Positions 28,920 to 37,454 of a DNA stretch of 56,612 nucleotides are shown here, piece by piece (positions within the stretch are counted from its first letter, which is position 1; every line of letters begins with the position of its first letter). Location: positions 1 through 56,612 of the forward strand of contig VBID01000122.1 in assembly GCA_005880615.1 (NCBI GenBank), written 5' to 3'. Position numbers and translations under genes: made by a program. Below the pieces are notes generated by a model that made no database searches, had not been told where the DNA came from, and saw only the letters and a list, made by a program, of their open reading frames with translations. This stretch comes from Chloroflexota bacterium. Lineage in GTDB: Bacteria; Chloroflexota; Dormibacteria; CF-121.

Positions 28920-29447
28920 CTATCGCATGAGTCCGGCATCGCCCAGGAGGCGCCCGGCCAGGGCCCCGGCGGCGCGATGCTGCGCGGACCAGGCCTGCCA
29001 GACGGATCGCGCCCACCGTCCCACGGCATCGGCGTGGCCGACCACCGAGCCAGCTCGAACGCCGGCCTCGGCCACATCGAGCACGGTGACGGTACCAACG
29101 TCCCGGGGACGGTCAAACGATGGCCAGGAGGGGTCCGGTTTGCCCATCCGCTGGTGCGCGCGTCGAACCTCGAGTCCATCCCGGCCTCGCTCCAGGGTGA
29201 GAAACAGGCCGACCAATGAATAGGTGACGCGAATGCTGCGGGCGTCATTTCCGGCGTGCTGCGCGCCGTAGGTGTCCACCATCAGCTGGTGATACTTGCC
29301 CAGCGGGACGAGGTGACCCAGCTCGAAGCCGAGCACTTCACCGTAGACCGCCCAGCATTCGGGTGACGCGTTCTGGCGCCGGTCGGGCGGCTGACCGCTG
29401 GCCGGCAGCTGGAGCGCGCATCCAGGGCATACGGACCAGGCGGGCAT
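28920..29447 (-). CDS. DUF5946 family protein
   Basis: A 175-aa protein starting WSVCPGCALQLPAS with a CPGC pair, then ASPECWAVYGEVLGFELGHL, the DUF5946 pattern (CxxC ... SpaCW..y.evl..e), and LMVDTYGAQHAG, typical for the family's central part. The later segment RSIRVTYSLVGLFLTLERG and the C-terminal helix (VGRWARSVWQAWSAQHRAAG) are also family-like. Function is not known; the Cys/His residues suggest metal binding. It is directly upstream of the candidate selenoprotein methyltransferase. Confidence 0.75.
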   Translation of the reverse strand: MPAWSVCPGCALQLPASGQPPDRRQNASPECWAVYGEVLGFELGHLVPLGKYHQLMVDTYGAQHAGNDARSIRVTYSLVGLFLTLERGRDGLEVRRAHQRMGKPDPSWPSFDRPRDVGTVTVLDVAEAGVRAGSVVGHADAVGRWARSVWQAWSAQHRAAGALAGRLLGDAGLMR

Positions 29448-29602
29448 GCTTCATTCATACGTCATCGAGGCGTCGGCACACCCGGGCCCACCCTCGGTCC
29501 ACGCCGGCAATGCAAGGAGTCGTACTCATCGTGTTCTCTTGCGAATCGAGGGAACCCGGCCTATGATCCCGGCACCGAGGCAGTCATCGTGGGGGTGCAA
29601 AA

Positions 29603-31723
29603 ATGATGCGCGCGTTCACTCGCAGTGTTGTTGCCGGCCTAGCAACGCTGGTGATCTTTCCCTTCGTTTCCGTCTCCGCGTCCGCCCAGGGCGTGCGTGA
29701 GCCGCACTTTGGGGCCGTCACGGCCGCGGAGGTCGGGGAGGTCACCGTCCGAAACCTGCCCACCGTCCAGACAAATTCGCATCGCGGGGGCGTTCGTCCC
29801 TTCCGCCACACCGGGAATCCGATCCGCTCGGATCACGGCTCCTCGGTCCAGGTCGCCGTGCCGCCCGAGAGCGCGACGGTGGCCACCGCCAGCACCGCCA
29901 CGGAGCAGGTTGTCACCGGGTTTACCGGGGTGACCCTGAGCCAGCAAGTCGCCGCGTTGGGCAACGATCAGGCAGTCGCGCCTCCCGATCCACAGATCGC
30001 CGCCGGGCCAGCCGCGCTGCTGGAGATGGTCAACAGCAGCGGGACGGTCTGGACCAAATCGGGCACCCTCGTCAAGATCTTCGACCTCAACCTGTTCTTC
30101 CAGCTACCGGCTGGCTACACGTTCTCCGACCCGCGCGTGCTGTACGACGCCATTAGCGGACGCTGGTTCGCCAATGGCGTGGCGTTCACCCAGGCCCTAG
30201 GCAGCCGCCTGGTGTTCGGCCTCTCGGACACCGACGACCCGGCGGGCACCTGGCACATCTACTTCGCGGGCGACTCATCGAACGTGCTCCACGATCAGCC
30301 AAAGATCGGGGTGAGTACTGATAAGGTGGCCATCTCCTTCAATGATTTCCTGAGCGGGGCGCTCTTCCTTGGCCAATCCACCTATGTGTTCTCGAAGGCG
30401 GCCATGCTGGCCAGCGCCAGCAGCATCCCCGGCGGAGCGATCGGTCCCGATTCGACCCGGGTCAGCATCGTGCCCGCCATCGAACTGGCCGCCACCGCCA
30501 CGGAGTACATGACCTATAACAACAGCGACTGCGGCTACTCCGGCTGCAACCGCGGGTATCCCGCCATCGGCGTGGTCTCTATCACCGGCGATCCGGCCAC
30601 CGGCACGCTGGCCTGGAATGAGTCGGACCCGGCAATCGCCGGCACCTCGGGGCCACCGAAGGCCGACCAGCCGGGACTGCCCGCCTCCATCGACACCAAC
30701 GACGACCGCTTCCTGACCACGGTCTGGCAGAACGGCAACCTGTGGACGGTGGGCAACGATGCCTGCACCCCGCCCGGTGACCTGGTGGTGCGGCCGTGCC
30801 CGCGCCTGATCCAGGTATCGACCGCCAGCCTGACCGTCAACCAGAACTTCGACCTGGGCCGGGCGGGGACTGGCTTCTTCTTCCCGGCCGTGCACCTCGA
30901 CAACGCCGGTGACATGTACGTCGTTTACAACATCTCCTCGCTGTCGGACTACGTCGGCGTGCGCATCACCGGCCAGCCAGCCGGCTCGGCCCCGCAACAG
31001 GTCGTCACCCCGCAGACGATTCAGCCCGGACAGGGGCTCTATACGTGCTTCTCTCGCTGGGGCGACTACTCCGGGGCGGCCCTCGACCCGGCCAGTCCCA
31101 CCGACGTCTGGGTGGCGGGTGAGTACGCGGGCGCCAGCACCACTAACTGCGAATGGGCGACCTTCGTGGCGCGGTTGACCCTGGGGGCGTCCGCGCCGCC
31201 GCCTGGCCCGGCGATCAGCTCCATCAGCCCCACCTCCGGTTCGGCGGCCGGTGGAACCACCGTCACGTTCCAGGGCAGCGGGCTGTCAGCCGGAGGGACC
31301 GCGACCGTGGTCAACTTTGGCGCCAACCAGGTGACCGCCACCTGTAGCAGCGCCGCCGCTTGCACCGCGGTCTCCCCGCCGGGCGTGGGCGGGCCGGTCG
31401 GCGTCACGGCCACGGTCGGCGGCATCACCTCCAACGCCGTCTCGTTCACCTACCTCCCAGTGCTGAGCACCATCAATCCCACGGCCGGGCCGCCTGCCGG
31501 CGGGACCTCGGTCACGATCACGGGGACTGGGTTCTCGACCACTGCCGGTGCCACGACCTTCGCGTTTGGCACCAACGCAGCCACCGGGGTGAGCTGCAGC
31601 AGCACCACGACCTGCACGGCCGTCACCCCACCCGGGCCGCGCTCCACGACCCTCTCGGTCACCGTTCAGGTGAACGGGGTGGCCGGGGCCAATTCGCTCT
31701 CATTCTTCTACCGGCGCAAGTAG
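29603..31723 (+). CDS. secreted protein with two C-terminal IPT/TIG domains
   Basis: A 706-aa exported protein with signal peptide (SVVAGLATLVIFPFVSVSAS). Residues about 100-530 form a probable beta-propeller-like domain: ALGNDQAVAPPDPQIAAGPA, SDPRVLYDAISGRWFANGVA, FGLSDTDDPAGTWHIYF and PKIGVSTDKVAISFNDF, as seen in secreted proteins of actinobacteria and Chloroflexota. Two IPT/TIG Ig-like domains follow: SSISPTSGSAAGGTTVTFQG and STINPTAGPPAGGTSVTITG. It is likely a cell-surface or extracellular protein whose role is unknown. A GGGGG lies before the ATG; a second ATG follows at once. It ends with a strong terminator. Confidence 0.85.
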   Translation: MMRAFTRSVVAGLATLVIFPFVSVSASAQGVREPHFGAVTAAEVGEVTVRNLPTVQTNSHRGGVRPFRHTGNPIRSDHGSSVQVAVPPESATVATASTATEQVVTGFTGVTLSQQVAALGNDQAVAPPDPQIAAGPAALLEMVNSSGTVWTKSGTLVKIFDLNLFFQLPAGYTFSDPRVLYDAISGRWFANGVAFTQALGSRLVFGLSDTDDPAGTWHIYFAGDSSNVLHDQPKIGVSTDKVAISFNDFLSGALFLGQSTYVFSKAAMLASASSIPGGAIGPDSTRVSIVPAIELAATATEYMTYNNSDCGYSGCNRGYPAIGVVSITGDPATGTLAWNESDPAIAGTSGPPKADQPGLPASIDTNDDRFLTTVWQNGNLWTVGNDACTPPGDLVVRPCPRLIQVSTASLTVNQNFDLGRAGTGFFFPAVHLDNAGDMYVVYNISSLSDYVGVRITGQPAGSAPQQVVTPQTIQPGQGLYTCFSRWGDYSGAALDPASPTDVWVAGEYAGASTTNCEWATFVARLTLGASAPPPGPAISSISPTSGSAAGGTTVTFQGSGLSAGGTATVVNFGANQVTATCSSAAACTAVSPPGVGGPVGVTATVGGITSNAVSFTYLPVLSTINPTAGPPAGGTSVTITGTGFSTTAGATTFAFGTNAATGVSCSSTTTCTAVTPPGPRSTTLSVTVQVNGVAGANSLSFFYRRK

Positions 31724-31743
31724 GGGCAGGCCCCCCCAACGCG

Positions 31744-31781
31744 ATAGCCGGCGTCCCCACGGGCGCCGGCTATTTCTTTTT
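31744..31781 (+). terminator. intrinsic terminator after the IPT/TIG protein gene
   Basis: A perfect 10-bp stem ATAGCCGGCG / CGCCGGCTAT is followed by TTCTTTTT on the plus strand. The last bases overlap the stop end of the convergent TfoX-like gene. Confidence 0.88.
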
Positions 31782-32132
31782 CGGTGGCAGACCCCGCGAC
31801 CACGCCAGGGATCGAGCAATCGAGCCCCGGGCTGCGGCCGGCTTCTTCTGCCAGCCGCCAGGCACGCACACGTAGCCTTTCATCGCCCGGCCCGGCATCG
31901 GCTCGAAGTCCGTGCCGCCCTGTTTCTTGAGCTGGTCGCGCTGGTCGTCCGGGAGACGGACAAAGAGGGCTTCGCCGAACAGGCCAGCGAACATATTGCC
32001 GTTGACAAAGGCCGCCAGGTTGCCAAACATCGGGCGGAGCGAGACCGCGGCGTCTTTAGGCATGAGCGCCCGGAAAGCGGTCTTCGCCTGCTCACTGGGC
32101 TTGGGCATCGCGCCGGGTTTCATGGAGCTCAT
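31770..32132 (-). CDS. TfoX N-terminal domain protein
   Basis: A 120-aa protein of the TfoX_N family (PF04993): AKTAFRALMPKDAAVSLRPM, FGNLAAFVNGNMFAGLFGEA, LFVRLPDDQRDQL, then GRAMKGYVCVPGG. The domain occurs in the competence regulator TfoX/Sxy and in many stand-alone proteins of unknown role, of which this is one. The C-terminus is a short Lys/Arg-rich tail (WSRGLPPKKK). MPKPSEQAK, 8 residues on, is an alternative start. Confidence 0.85.
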   Translation of the reverse strand: MSSMKPGAMPKPSEQAKTAFRALMPKDAAVSLRPMFGNLAAFVNGNMFAGLFGEALFVRLPDDQRDQLKKQGGTDFEPMPGRAMKGYVCVPGGWQKKPAAARGSIARSLAWSRGLPPKKK

Positions 32133-32150
32133 CGCTTGGTGAGACGCCCT

Positions 32151-32453
32151 CTACGACCCTCTCCGCAAGGAGGAGGAAGAGTCCCCAGCGTCTGGCGGTG
32201 AGGCGCCAGGCTCGGCTTCGTCGCCGTGCCCCAGGTAGGCGGCAGACTGCGCCCCGATATAGCCCAGAGCCAGGAGGGCTAGCGGGAGCTTGACGTACCA
32301 GGGGGCGTGGGGCATGGCCAGCCAGATGAGAACCGCGGCGCCCACGGCAGCGACCACCGGACCGATGAAGCGGCGCCGATCGCGAACCGGCGTCCCAGCC
32401 AGCAGCCGGACGATCCGGTCCCCTACCGATGGAGCGCCGACCTGCCTAGGCAT
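32151..32453 (-). CDS. small membrane protein, hypothetical
   Basis: A 100-aa protein with two predicted membrane helices (FIGPVVAAVGAAVLIWLAM and YVKLPLALLALGYIGAQSA) and an acidic/Ser-rich tail. I do not recognise the family. The start is set at ATG 32453, with a TACGCT box 6 nt upstream (leaderless pattern); the longer frame runs into the divergent HD-GYP gene. Confidence 0.6.
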   Translation of the reverse strand: MPRQVGAPSVGDRIVRLLAGTPVRDRRRFIGPVVAAVGAAVLIWLAMPHAPWYVKLPLALLALGYIGAQSAAYLGHGDEAEPGASPPDAGDSSSSLRRGS

Positions 32454-32558
32454 ACCACAAGCGTACCCCGCTACCTGCAAATTTACGCGGCAAGTTCGTC
32501 GATGGGCGGCCGTTGTTTTGGTGAAGGTCCAGGCGCCGCCCGGGACCGGACGCCCGAC

Positions 32559-34415
32559 ATGAAGCGCTACCAACGCGTCGAGCCGGGGCGACGAGCCGCC
32601 ATCCAACCCAAACAGATACGGGTGGCCGCTCGCCGTGAGCTTCGCCGCCTGCGCCGCCTGCTGCGCGAGGTGGTCCCCACCCTGCAGCGCCTCGCCACCC
32701 AAGCCCGCGAGGGCACGCTTCGTCTGCCGCAGACACGGGGGCTCAAGATTCCGAAGTCCGTTTTCCGGGTGGTCGCCATCGCCTTCTGGGCTGTTACCTC
32801 GGCCCGGGTGCTCGCCACCTACTCCGGTCCGGGCCTGCACGTGTCCTCATGGTCGGTGTGGATCGTTCCGGCCATCGGGTACCTGCTCGGCATCCTGCTC
32901 TGGATCCTGCCCTGGATCCGCATCCCGACCGACCAGGTTTTCGGCTCAATCGTGATCGGGATTGCGCTCCCCCTGCTCTACCTGAGCCTGGTCGGGAACG
33001 CACGCTCGCGCGACCTCCTCCCGATCCTGATCGCCGCGGCCGTGTTTACCGCCGCCCTGCTACCGCTGCGGACGGCCATGGCGGCGGCGCTCCTGGGTGC
33101 GGTGGCCGCCGCCATCCCGCTGCTGGCCGGTTGGTCCGGCTACTACGACCGATCGTTGCTGGTCCTGGTATCGGTGATCGGACTGCTTACCTATGTCCAG
33201 GCCCGGATGATGGGCACCATGGGTGTCGACAAGCGAAAGGCCGTGGAGGAGCGGCGCCAGATCGAGGAGAGCTACGTGGCCACCATCAGCGCCCTGGCCG
33301 CTTCCATCTTCGCCAAGGAAGGGTCGGCAGAGGCCCACTCCCGGGGGAGCGCGGCCCTGGCGGTAGCCGTGGCCCGCCGCCTGGGTCTGCGCAAGCGCCA
33401 GCTCGTGCTGCTGGAATACGCGGCGGTCCTGCAGGACGTCGGAAAAGTCGGCCTGCCGGGGTATGTCCTGAGCAAGCCGGGCAAGTTGACCGACGACGAG
33501 CTGACCATGATCCGGCAGCACCCCGTCATCGCTGAGCGGATCCTCTCAGTTGTCCCTGCCCTGGCGGGGATCACACCCGTGATTCGGGCCCAGTACGAGC
33601 GCTGGAACGGGAGCGGCTACCCGGACGGCCTGGCGGGGCGTGCCATCCCATTGGGGGCCCGCATCCTACACGTGTGCACGGCCTACCATGCCATGGCGTC
33701 AGACCGCCCCTATCGCCCGGCCCTGGCGCAGGATGAAATCTTGGCCGAACTCCGGGAACAGGCCGGCAAGCAGTTTGACCCCCGGGTGGTGGACGCCCTG
33801 ACCGTCGTGGTGCGAACCGGTGAGGTGGAAGCCATCAGCCACCGCGTCCCGGAGGAGGGACAGGGCTCGACCCCGCGCGAGTGGGTCCAGCAGCTCCAGA
33901 CCCTGGAGGGCCTGGGCAACCGGCTGGGAATCGAGGAGAGCGTCGAGCATATCTGCCGGGCCGTGGCGGAAACCGTGGCGGCCATGGTGCCGAACGATCA
34001 GTGCGGCATTCTGCTCTTGCAGGAGGAGAGCCAGCGGCTGGTACCCGGCTACCTCAGCCGGTCGGCCCCCGCGGAAGTGGCAGAGATGCCGGCCGTGCAG
34101 GAGATCGCCGTCGGCGAAGGCATAGCCGGCTCGGTGGCGGAGATGAAACGGGGAATCGTCGTCGGCGACGCCAACCGGCATCCGAAAGCCAGTCTGGCCC
34201 GCAAGGTGAACGAATCCATGGTGGTGGCGCCGGTCCTCTTCAAGCAGGAGGTGCTAGGTGTGGTCGTGGTGTCCAAGCTTGGTCTCAACCAGTACACCGG
34301 TGACCACCTCCGGCTGGTGACCATCCTGGCCAATCAGCTGGGTGTTTCCCTTGCCAACGCTCGCATGATCGAGCGGCTGGGCCAGGCCCGGGGACCGCAG
34401 CAGTCGGCCGCCTAG
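32559..34415 (+). CDS. membrane HD-GYP-like (degenerate) and GAF domain protein
   Basis: A 618-aa protein. Residues about 70-215 hold five or six membrane helices; about 255-395 is an HD-GYP-like domain; about 430-610 is a GAF domain (GNRLGIEESVEHICRAVAET ... GIAGSVAEMKRGIVVGD). HD-GYP proteins normally hydrolyse cyclic di-GMP. Here key metal ligands are changed: the HD pair reads QD (YAAVLQDVGKVGLP, residues 292-293), HHE reads QYE (IRAQYERWNGSGYPDG), and the late Asp positions are lost (CTAYHAMASDRPYR). H260 and H321 remain. I infer a non-catalytic sensor or c-di-GMP-binding protein. The start ATG 32559 is chosen because the upstream frame overlaps the divergent gene. Confidence 0.85.
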   Translation: MKRYQRVEPGRRAAIQPKQIRVAARRELRRLRRLLREVVPTLQRLATQAREGTLRLPQTRGLKIPKSVFRVVAIAFWAVTSARVLATYSGPGLHVSSWSVWIVPAIGYLLGILLWILPWIRIPTDQVFGSIVIGIALPLLYLSLVGNARSRDLLPILIAAAVFTAALLPLRTAMAAALLGAVAAAIPLLAGWSGYYDRSLLVLVSVIGLLTYVQARMMGTMGVDKRKAVEERRQIEESYVATISALAASIFAKEGSAEAHSRGSAALAVAVARRLGLRKRQLVLLEYAAVLQDVGKVGLPGYVLSKPGKLTDDELTMIRQHPVIAERILSVVPALAGITPVIRAQYERWNGSGYPDGLAGRAIPLGARILHVCTAYHAMASDRPYRPALAQDEILAELREQAGKQFDPRVVDALTVVVRTGEVEAISHRVPEEGQGSTPREWVQQLQTLEGLGNRLGIEESVEHICRAVAETVAAMVPNDQCGILLLQEESQRLVPGYLSRSAPAEVAEMPAVQEIAVGEGIAGSVAEMKRGIVVGDANRHPKASLARKVNESMVVAPVLFKQEVLGVVVVSKLGLNQYTGDHLRLVTILANQLGVSLANARMIERLGQARGPQQSAA

Positions 34416-34480
34416 CACCCCTCCCCGAGTCCTCCCTTACCCGGATCCACGGGGCTTAGGGCAGGGGACGATCGTTGCTC

Positions 34481-35521
34481 TCAGGCTGGCAGCGCGCCAA
34501 GCGCGGACCGGATCACCGCCGCCTGATCGCTCATCGCATGGCGAAACTCTCGCCAGCGATCGTGCTCCTCTGTCAACGTGGTATCGAAGGTGAGCACGGT
34601 CGCGTCGTGCTGGTCCGCCGTCCGCCGGGCAAACTCGAGCGAGGGCACGAGCCAGCAGTCGGGGAAGAAGCGCCGCAGGGGCTGTTCGAAATAGTAAAAG
34701 CCCAGCCAGAAGTCCTCCGCCGGGACAAAGGTGCGCCGGCGAACCAGGTGGCGGATGTTGTTCGGTGCCTCGAGGCGAGCTGTGCCTTTGATCTGCAGGT
34801 ACAGCGCACGGACAGAGTCCACCTGCTGGATCAGCAGGTCGCGGCCGGTGATATCGCTGGCCGGCCTGAAAGGCAGCAGGTCGTCGTCGCTGCCACGCAG
34901 GAGTTCCACGATCTGAGACAGCTCGTAGAAGGCGCCCTGATCCTGGTGCAACGATGGAAACTCCTGGATCGCGCCCACAGCCGGCAGTCGCGGGGAGGGG
35001 GCCAGCCGCTCCCAAAGCGCGGCCAACGTCGTTCTGTAGCGACTCATCGCATCCCGACCGGTGGGCGAAGCCGTGATCTCGAGCATCGCACCGGTCGCAC
35101 GGTCGTACCCACGGCCCGCCAGCCGGACCAGATGGTCGGCAGGCACACACCAGACCGGGTCCTGGAGGCGGCCCTGGGTGACGTCGATGATGCTGAAGAC
35201 CACCAAGAACCGCTCGTAGGGCGTGAAGTGCGCGGCGGGAATGTTCCAGCTGTAGCGGCCATCCGAACGCGCGACACTCGTTCCCTTGACCTGGACGAAC
35301 CAGGGTTGCCCGATACCGTCCCAGGCGTAGGCCCGGTCCACTCGCCGGCTATCGACGACCGGGAGGTAGGACTGCAGCCGCCCCTCGCTCCCCAGAAGGT
35401 TGGCACGGTCCAGGTCATGCTCCCCGAGCCAGCCCACTTGCTCGCGAGTCAGTCCACGGCGGGCCAGGACGGAGGCCTCGATGTCGACATCCACGCTGGT
35501 ATCCTCGCACGCCCAGTCCAC
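34481..35521 (-). CDS. protein with two PD-(D/E)XK nuclease-like repeats
   Basis: A 346-aa protein in which two halves resemble each other. Half one has VDRAYAWDGIGQPWFVQVKG, then HFTPYERFLVVFSIID and PVWCVPADHLVRLA. Half two has GRDLLIQQVDSVRALYLQIK, then TFVPAEDFWLGFYYFEQ and DCWLVPSLEFARRT. The D...(Q)xK core followed by G, then a helix and strand, is the pattern of PD-(D/E)XK-fold proteins such as DUF4365 and archaeal Holliday-type nucleases. Whether it cuts DNA is unknown. The start is a GTG; GTG about nine codons later is possible. No methylase or other restriction gene is adjacent. Confidence 0.65.
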   Translation of the reverse strand: MDWACEDTSVDVDIEASVLARRGLTREQVGWLGEHDLDRANLLGSEGRLQSYLPVVDSRRVDRAYAWDGIGQPWFVQVKGTSVARSDGRYSWNIPAAHFTPYERFLVVFSIIDVTQGRLQDPVWCVPADHLVRLAGRGYDRATGAMLEITASPTGRDAMSRYRTTLAALWERLAPSPRLPAVGAIQEFPSLHQDQGAFYELSQIVELLRGSDDDLLPFRPASDITGRDLLIQQVDSVRALYLQIKGTARLEAPNNIRHLVRRRTFVPAEDFWLGFYYFEQPLRRFFPDCWLVPSLEFARRTADQHDATVLTFDTTLTEEHDRWREFRHAMSDQAAVIRSALGALPA

Positions 35522-35566
35522 CGTGTCGCGGCGCTGAGTGGCACCCTGTCGCGTTCTCAGGTGGCT

Positions 35567-35920
35567 TCAGGAAGCCTCTACGCGCAGGAGGACGTATTGG
35601 CGGTCGCGGATGAGCCGCTTCAGACCTTCGGGCGTGGTGGCGCCCCACATTCCCCAGCGTTCGACGATCTGCGGCGCCACTGCCTCCACCTCGGACTCGG
35701 GCACGCCGTAAACCCGGCCCTCCGATGCGACGCTGGTTCCGGGAACGGTCAACCGCACCCAGGGATCCGAGCGCCAGCGGACGGCCTTCACCGAATAGGC
35801 CGAGGTGAACAGGTACACCACGCCCGGCGGGGTGACCACGAACCAGGCCCGGACGGTGCCTTCCCGGAAACCGTCTCGGGAGGTAACCAGGACGGTGTCC
35901 GCCTGCGCCAGGCGCGCCAA
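35567..35920 (-). CDS. FMN-binding split-barrel (PPOX-like) protein
   Basis: A 117-aa protein resembling pyridoxamine-5'-phosphate-oxidase-like/F420-dependent split-barrel proteins: ADTVLVTSRDGFREGTVRAW, FVVTPPGVVYLFTSAYSVKA, VRWRSDPWVRLTVPG. The start is weak: TTG 35920, with the frame open further upstream into the RHH gene (PTPLPTEFLARL), so the true start may be an unusual codon overlapping that gene. Substrate and flavin type are unknown. Confidence 0.7.
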   Translation of the reverse strand: MARLAQADTVLVTSRDGFREGTVRAWFVVTPPGVVYLFTSAYSVKAVRWRSDPWVRLTVPGTSVASEGRVYGVPESEVEAVAPQIVERWGMWGATTPEGLKRLIRDRQYVLLRVEAS

Positions 35921-35945
35921 GAACTCGGTCGGGAGGGGGGTCGGC

Positions 35946-36200
35946 TCAGCCGGCGGCGGCTGACTCAGCGGCAGACGCCTGGATCTTGGGGCGGCGCAGA
36001 CGGCGCCCGCGGGGCCCGCCCAGCGGCTTCCCCAGCAGATCGCGGCCAGAGGCGACCTGGTTCTCGATCAGGCGGCGGATGATCCAGGAGGCGGTCAGCC
36101 CGTATTGGCGCCGGTGCGCTTTCAGGAACTCCTGGTGCGTCCGGTCGAGCTGGAGCGTGATCCGAGGCCCCCGCCCATTTCGCTCTGCTGTTGCTGCCAT
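35946..36200 (-). CDS. small ribbon-helix-helix-like DNA-binding protein
   Basis: An 84-aa basic protein. PRITLQLDRTHQEFLKAHRR, then QYGLTASWIIRRLIENQVAS, fits a strand-helix-helix (RHH/CopG-type) fold, with ITLQL as the DNA-contacting strand. The tail is Arg/Ala-rich. AGGGG lies before the ATG. It is upstream of the split-barrel gene and may regulate it; it is not next to an evident toxin gene. Confidence 0.65.
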   Translation of the reverse strand: MAATAERNGRGPRITLQLDRTHQEFLKAHRRQYGLTASWIIRRLIENQVASGRDLLGKPLGGPRGRRLRRPKIQASAAESAAAG

Positions 36201-36306
36201 TTTGTGCCCCTGGATGCCAAATTCTGTCGGTTGTCATATCATAGCAACAGACCATTTCGCGGCCGGCCCGCCACTGAGTGTGGCCTGGGCGCCGAGTGGG
36301 TAGACC

Positions 36307-37404
36307 ATGTCCGTGGCCAAAGTCCTGATCCGCCCCCCCGAGAATGAGCTCGCCCGGCGAGCTGAATCCTTGATCGTGACGGGCAAGGAACAGGGGTTCC
36401 TGCGCCCGGATGACATCGTCGAGGCCTTCCCGCTCACCGGTGACAATGCCGACGACTTCTTCCGGGTGGCCGCCGTGTTCCGCGAGATGGGCATCACCGT
36501 CGGCGAGGACGAGGAAGAGGAGGCCGACGACGAGCTTCAGGATGAGGCGGAAGGCCTCGACGCCGCGGTGCTCGATGACCCGGTCCGCATGTACCTCAAG
36601 GAGATCGGCCGGGTGAGCCTGCTGACCAAGGCGCAGGAAGTCGAGCTGGCTCAGGCGATGGAGGGTGGGTCCGACGAGGCCCGCCGGCACCTTACCGAGG
36701 CCAACCTGCGACTGGTGGTGTCGGTTGCCAAGAAGTACTTGAACCGCGGCCTGCCCCTGCTGGACCTGATCCAGGAGGGTAACCTCGGCTTGATCCGGGC
36801 CGTCGAGAAGTTCGACTGGCGGCGCGGGTTCAAGTTCTCGACCTATGCCACCTGGTGGATCCGGCAGGCGATCACTCGCGCCATCGCCGACAAGTCGCGC
36901 ACCATTCGCATCCCGGTGCACATCGCCGACACCATGAACCAGCTGGTCCGGACGTCGCGCAACCTGGTGCAGGAGCTCGGCCGGGAGCCGACCGAGGCCG
37001 AGGTCGCCGCCGCTATGGGCCTGCCCGAGGACAAGGTTCGAGAGCTGATGAAGGTGGCCCGGGAGCCCGTCTCGCTGGAGAGCCCGATTGGCGAGGAAGA
37101 GGACTCGCGGCTGGCGGACGTGGTGGAGGACCGGGATGCCGTGGCTCCCTCCGAAGCGGCCAGCGCCACGGTGCTGCGGGACGAGATGGAAGACGTGCTG
37201 GGCACGCTGACTCCGCGGGAGCGGCGCGTGATCCAGCTTCGCTTCGGCCTGATCGACGACCAGCCGCGCACCCTGGAAGAGGTGGGCAAGCGCTTCGGCC
37301 TGACCCGGGAGCGGATCCGGCAGATCGAGGCCAGTGCCTTGCGTAAGCTGCGCCACCCGAGCCGGTCGAACATCCTGCGCGGCCACCTCGAGCAGGCTGT
37401 CTAA
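36307..37404 (+). CDS. rpoD: primary RNA polymerase sigma factor (sigma-70/SigA)
   Basis: A 365-aa housekeeping sigma factor. A short region 1 with an acidic stretch ([18 protein letters not shown]) is followed by region 1.2 ([20 protein letters not shown]), 2.1-2.4 ([40 protein letters not shown], then [20 protein letters not shown]), 3 ([16 protein letters not shown]) and 4.2 ([31 protein letters not shown]). The melting and -10 residues match the primary class, so it should read the TTGACA/TANNNT promoters seen here. The length fits SigA of Gram-positives and Chloroflexota. Confidence 0.96.
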   Translation: MSVAKVLIRPPENELARRAESLIVTGKEQGFLRPDDIVEAFPLTGDNADDFFRVAAVFREMGITVGEDEEEEADDELQDEAEGLDAAVLDDPVRMYLKEIGRVSLLTKAQEVELAQAMEGGSDEARRHLTEANLRLVVSVAKKYLNRGLPLLDLIQEGNLGLIRAVEKFDWRRGFKFSTYATWWIRQAITRAIADKSRTIRIPVHIADTMNQLVRTSRNLVQELGREPTEAEVAAAMGLPEDKVRELMKVAREPVSLESPIGEEEDSRLADVVEDRDAVAPSEAASATVLRDEMEDVLGTLTPRERRVIQLRFGLIDDQPRTLEEVGKRFGLTRERIRQIEASALRKLRHPSRSNILRGHLEQAV

Positions 37405-37416
37405 CACCGCTGCGGC

Positions 37417-37450
37417 TGCACCCTCCCCTGCCCCTCCCCGAAGGGAGGGG
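37417..37450. repeat. GC-rich palindromic repeat, type B, supplying a ribosome binding site
   Basis: TGCACCCTCCCCTGCCCC with TCCCCGAAGGGAGGGG lies between rpoD and the next gene. Its right arm GGGAGGGG stands 4-5 nt before the GTG start at 37455, so the repeat seems to serve as the Shine-Dalgarno sequence. Confidence 0.7.
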
Positions 37451-37454
37451 AAAC

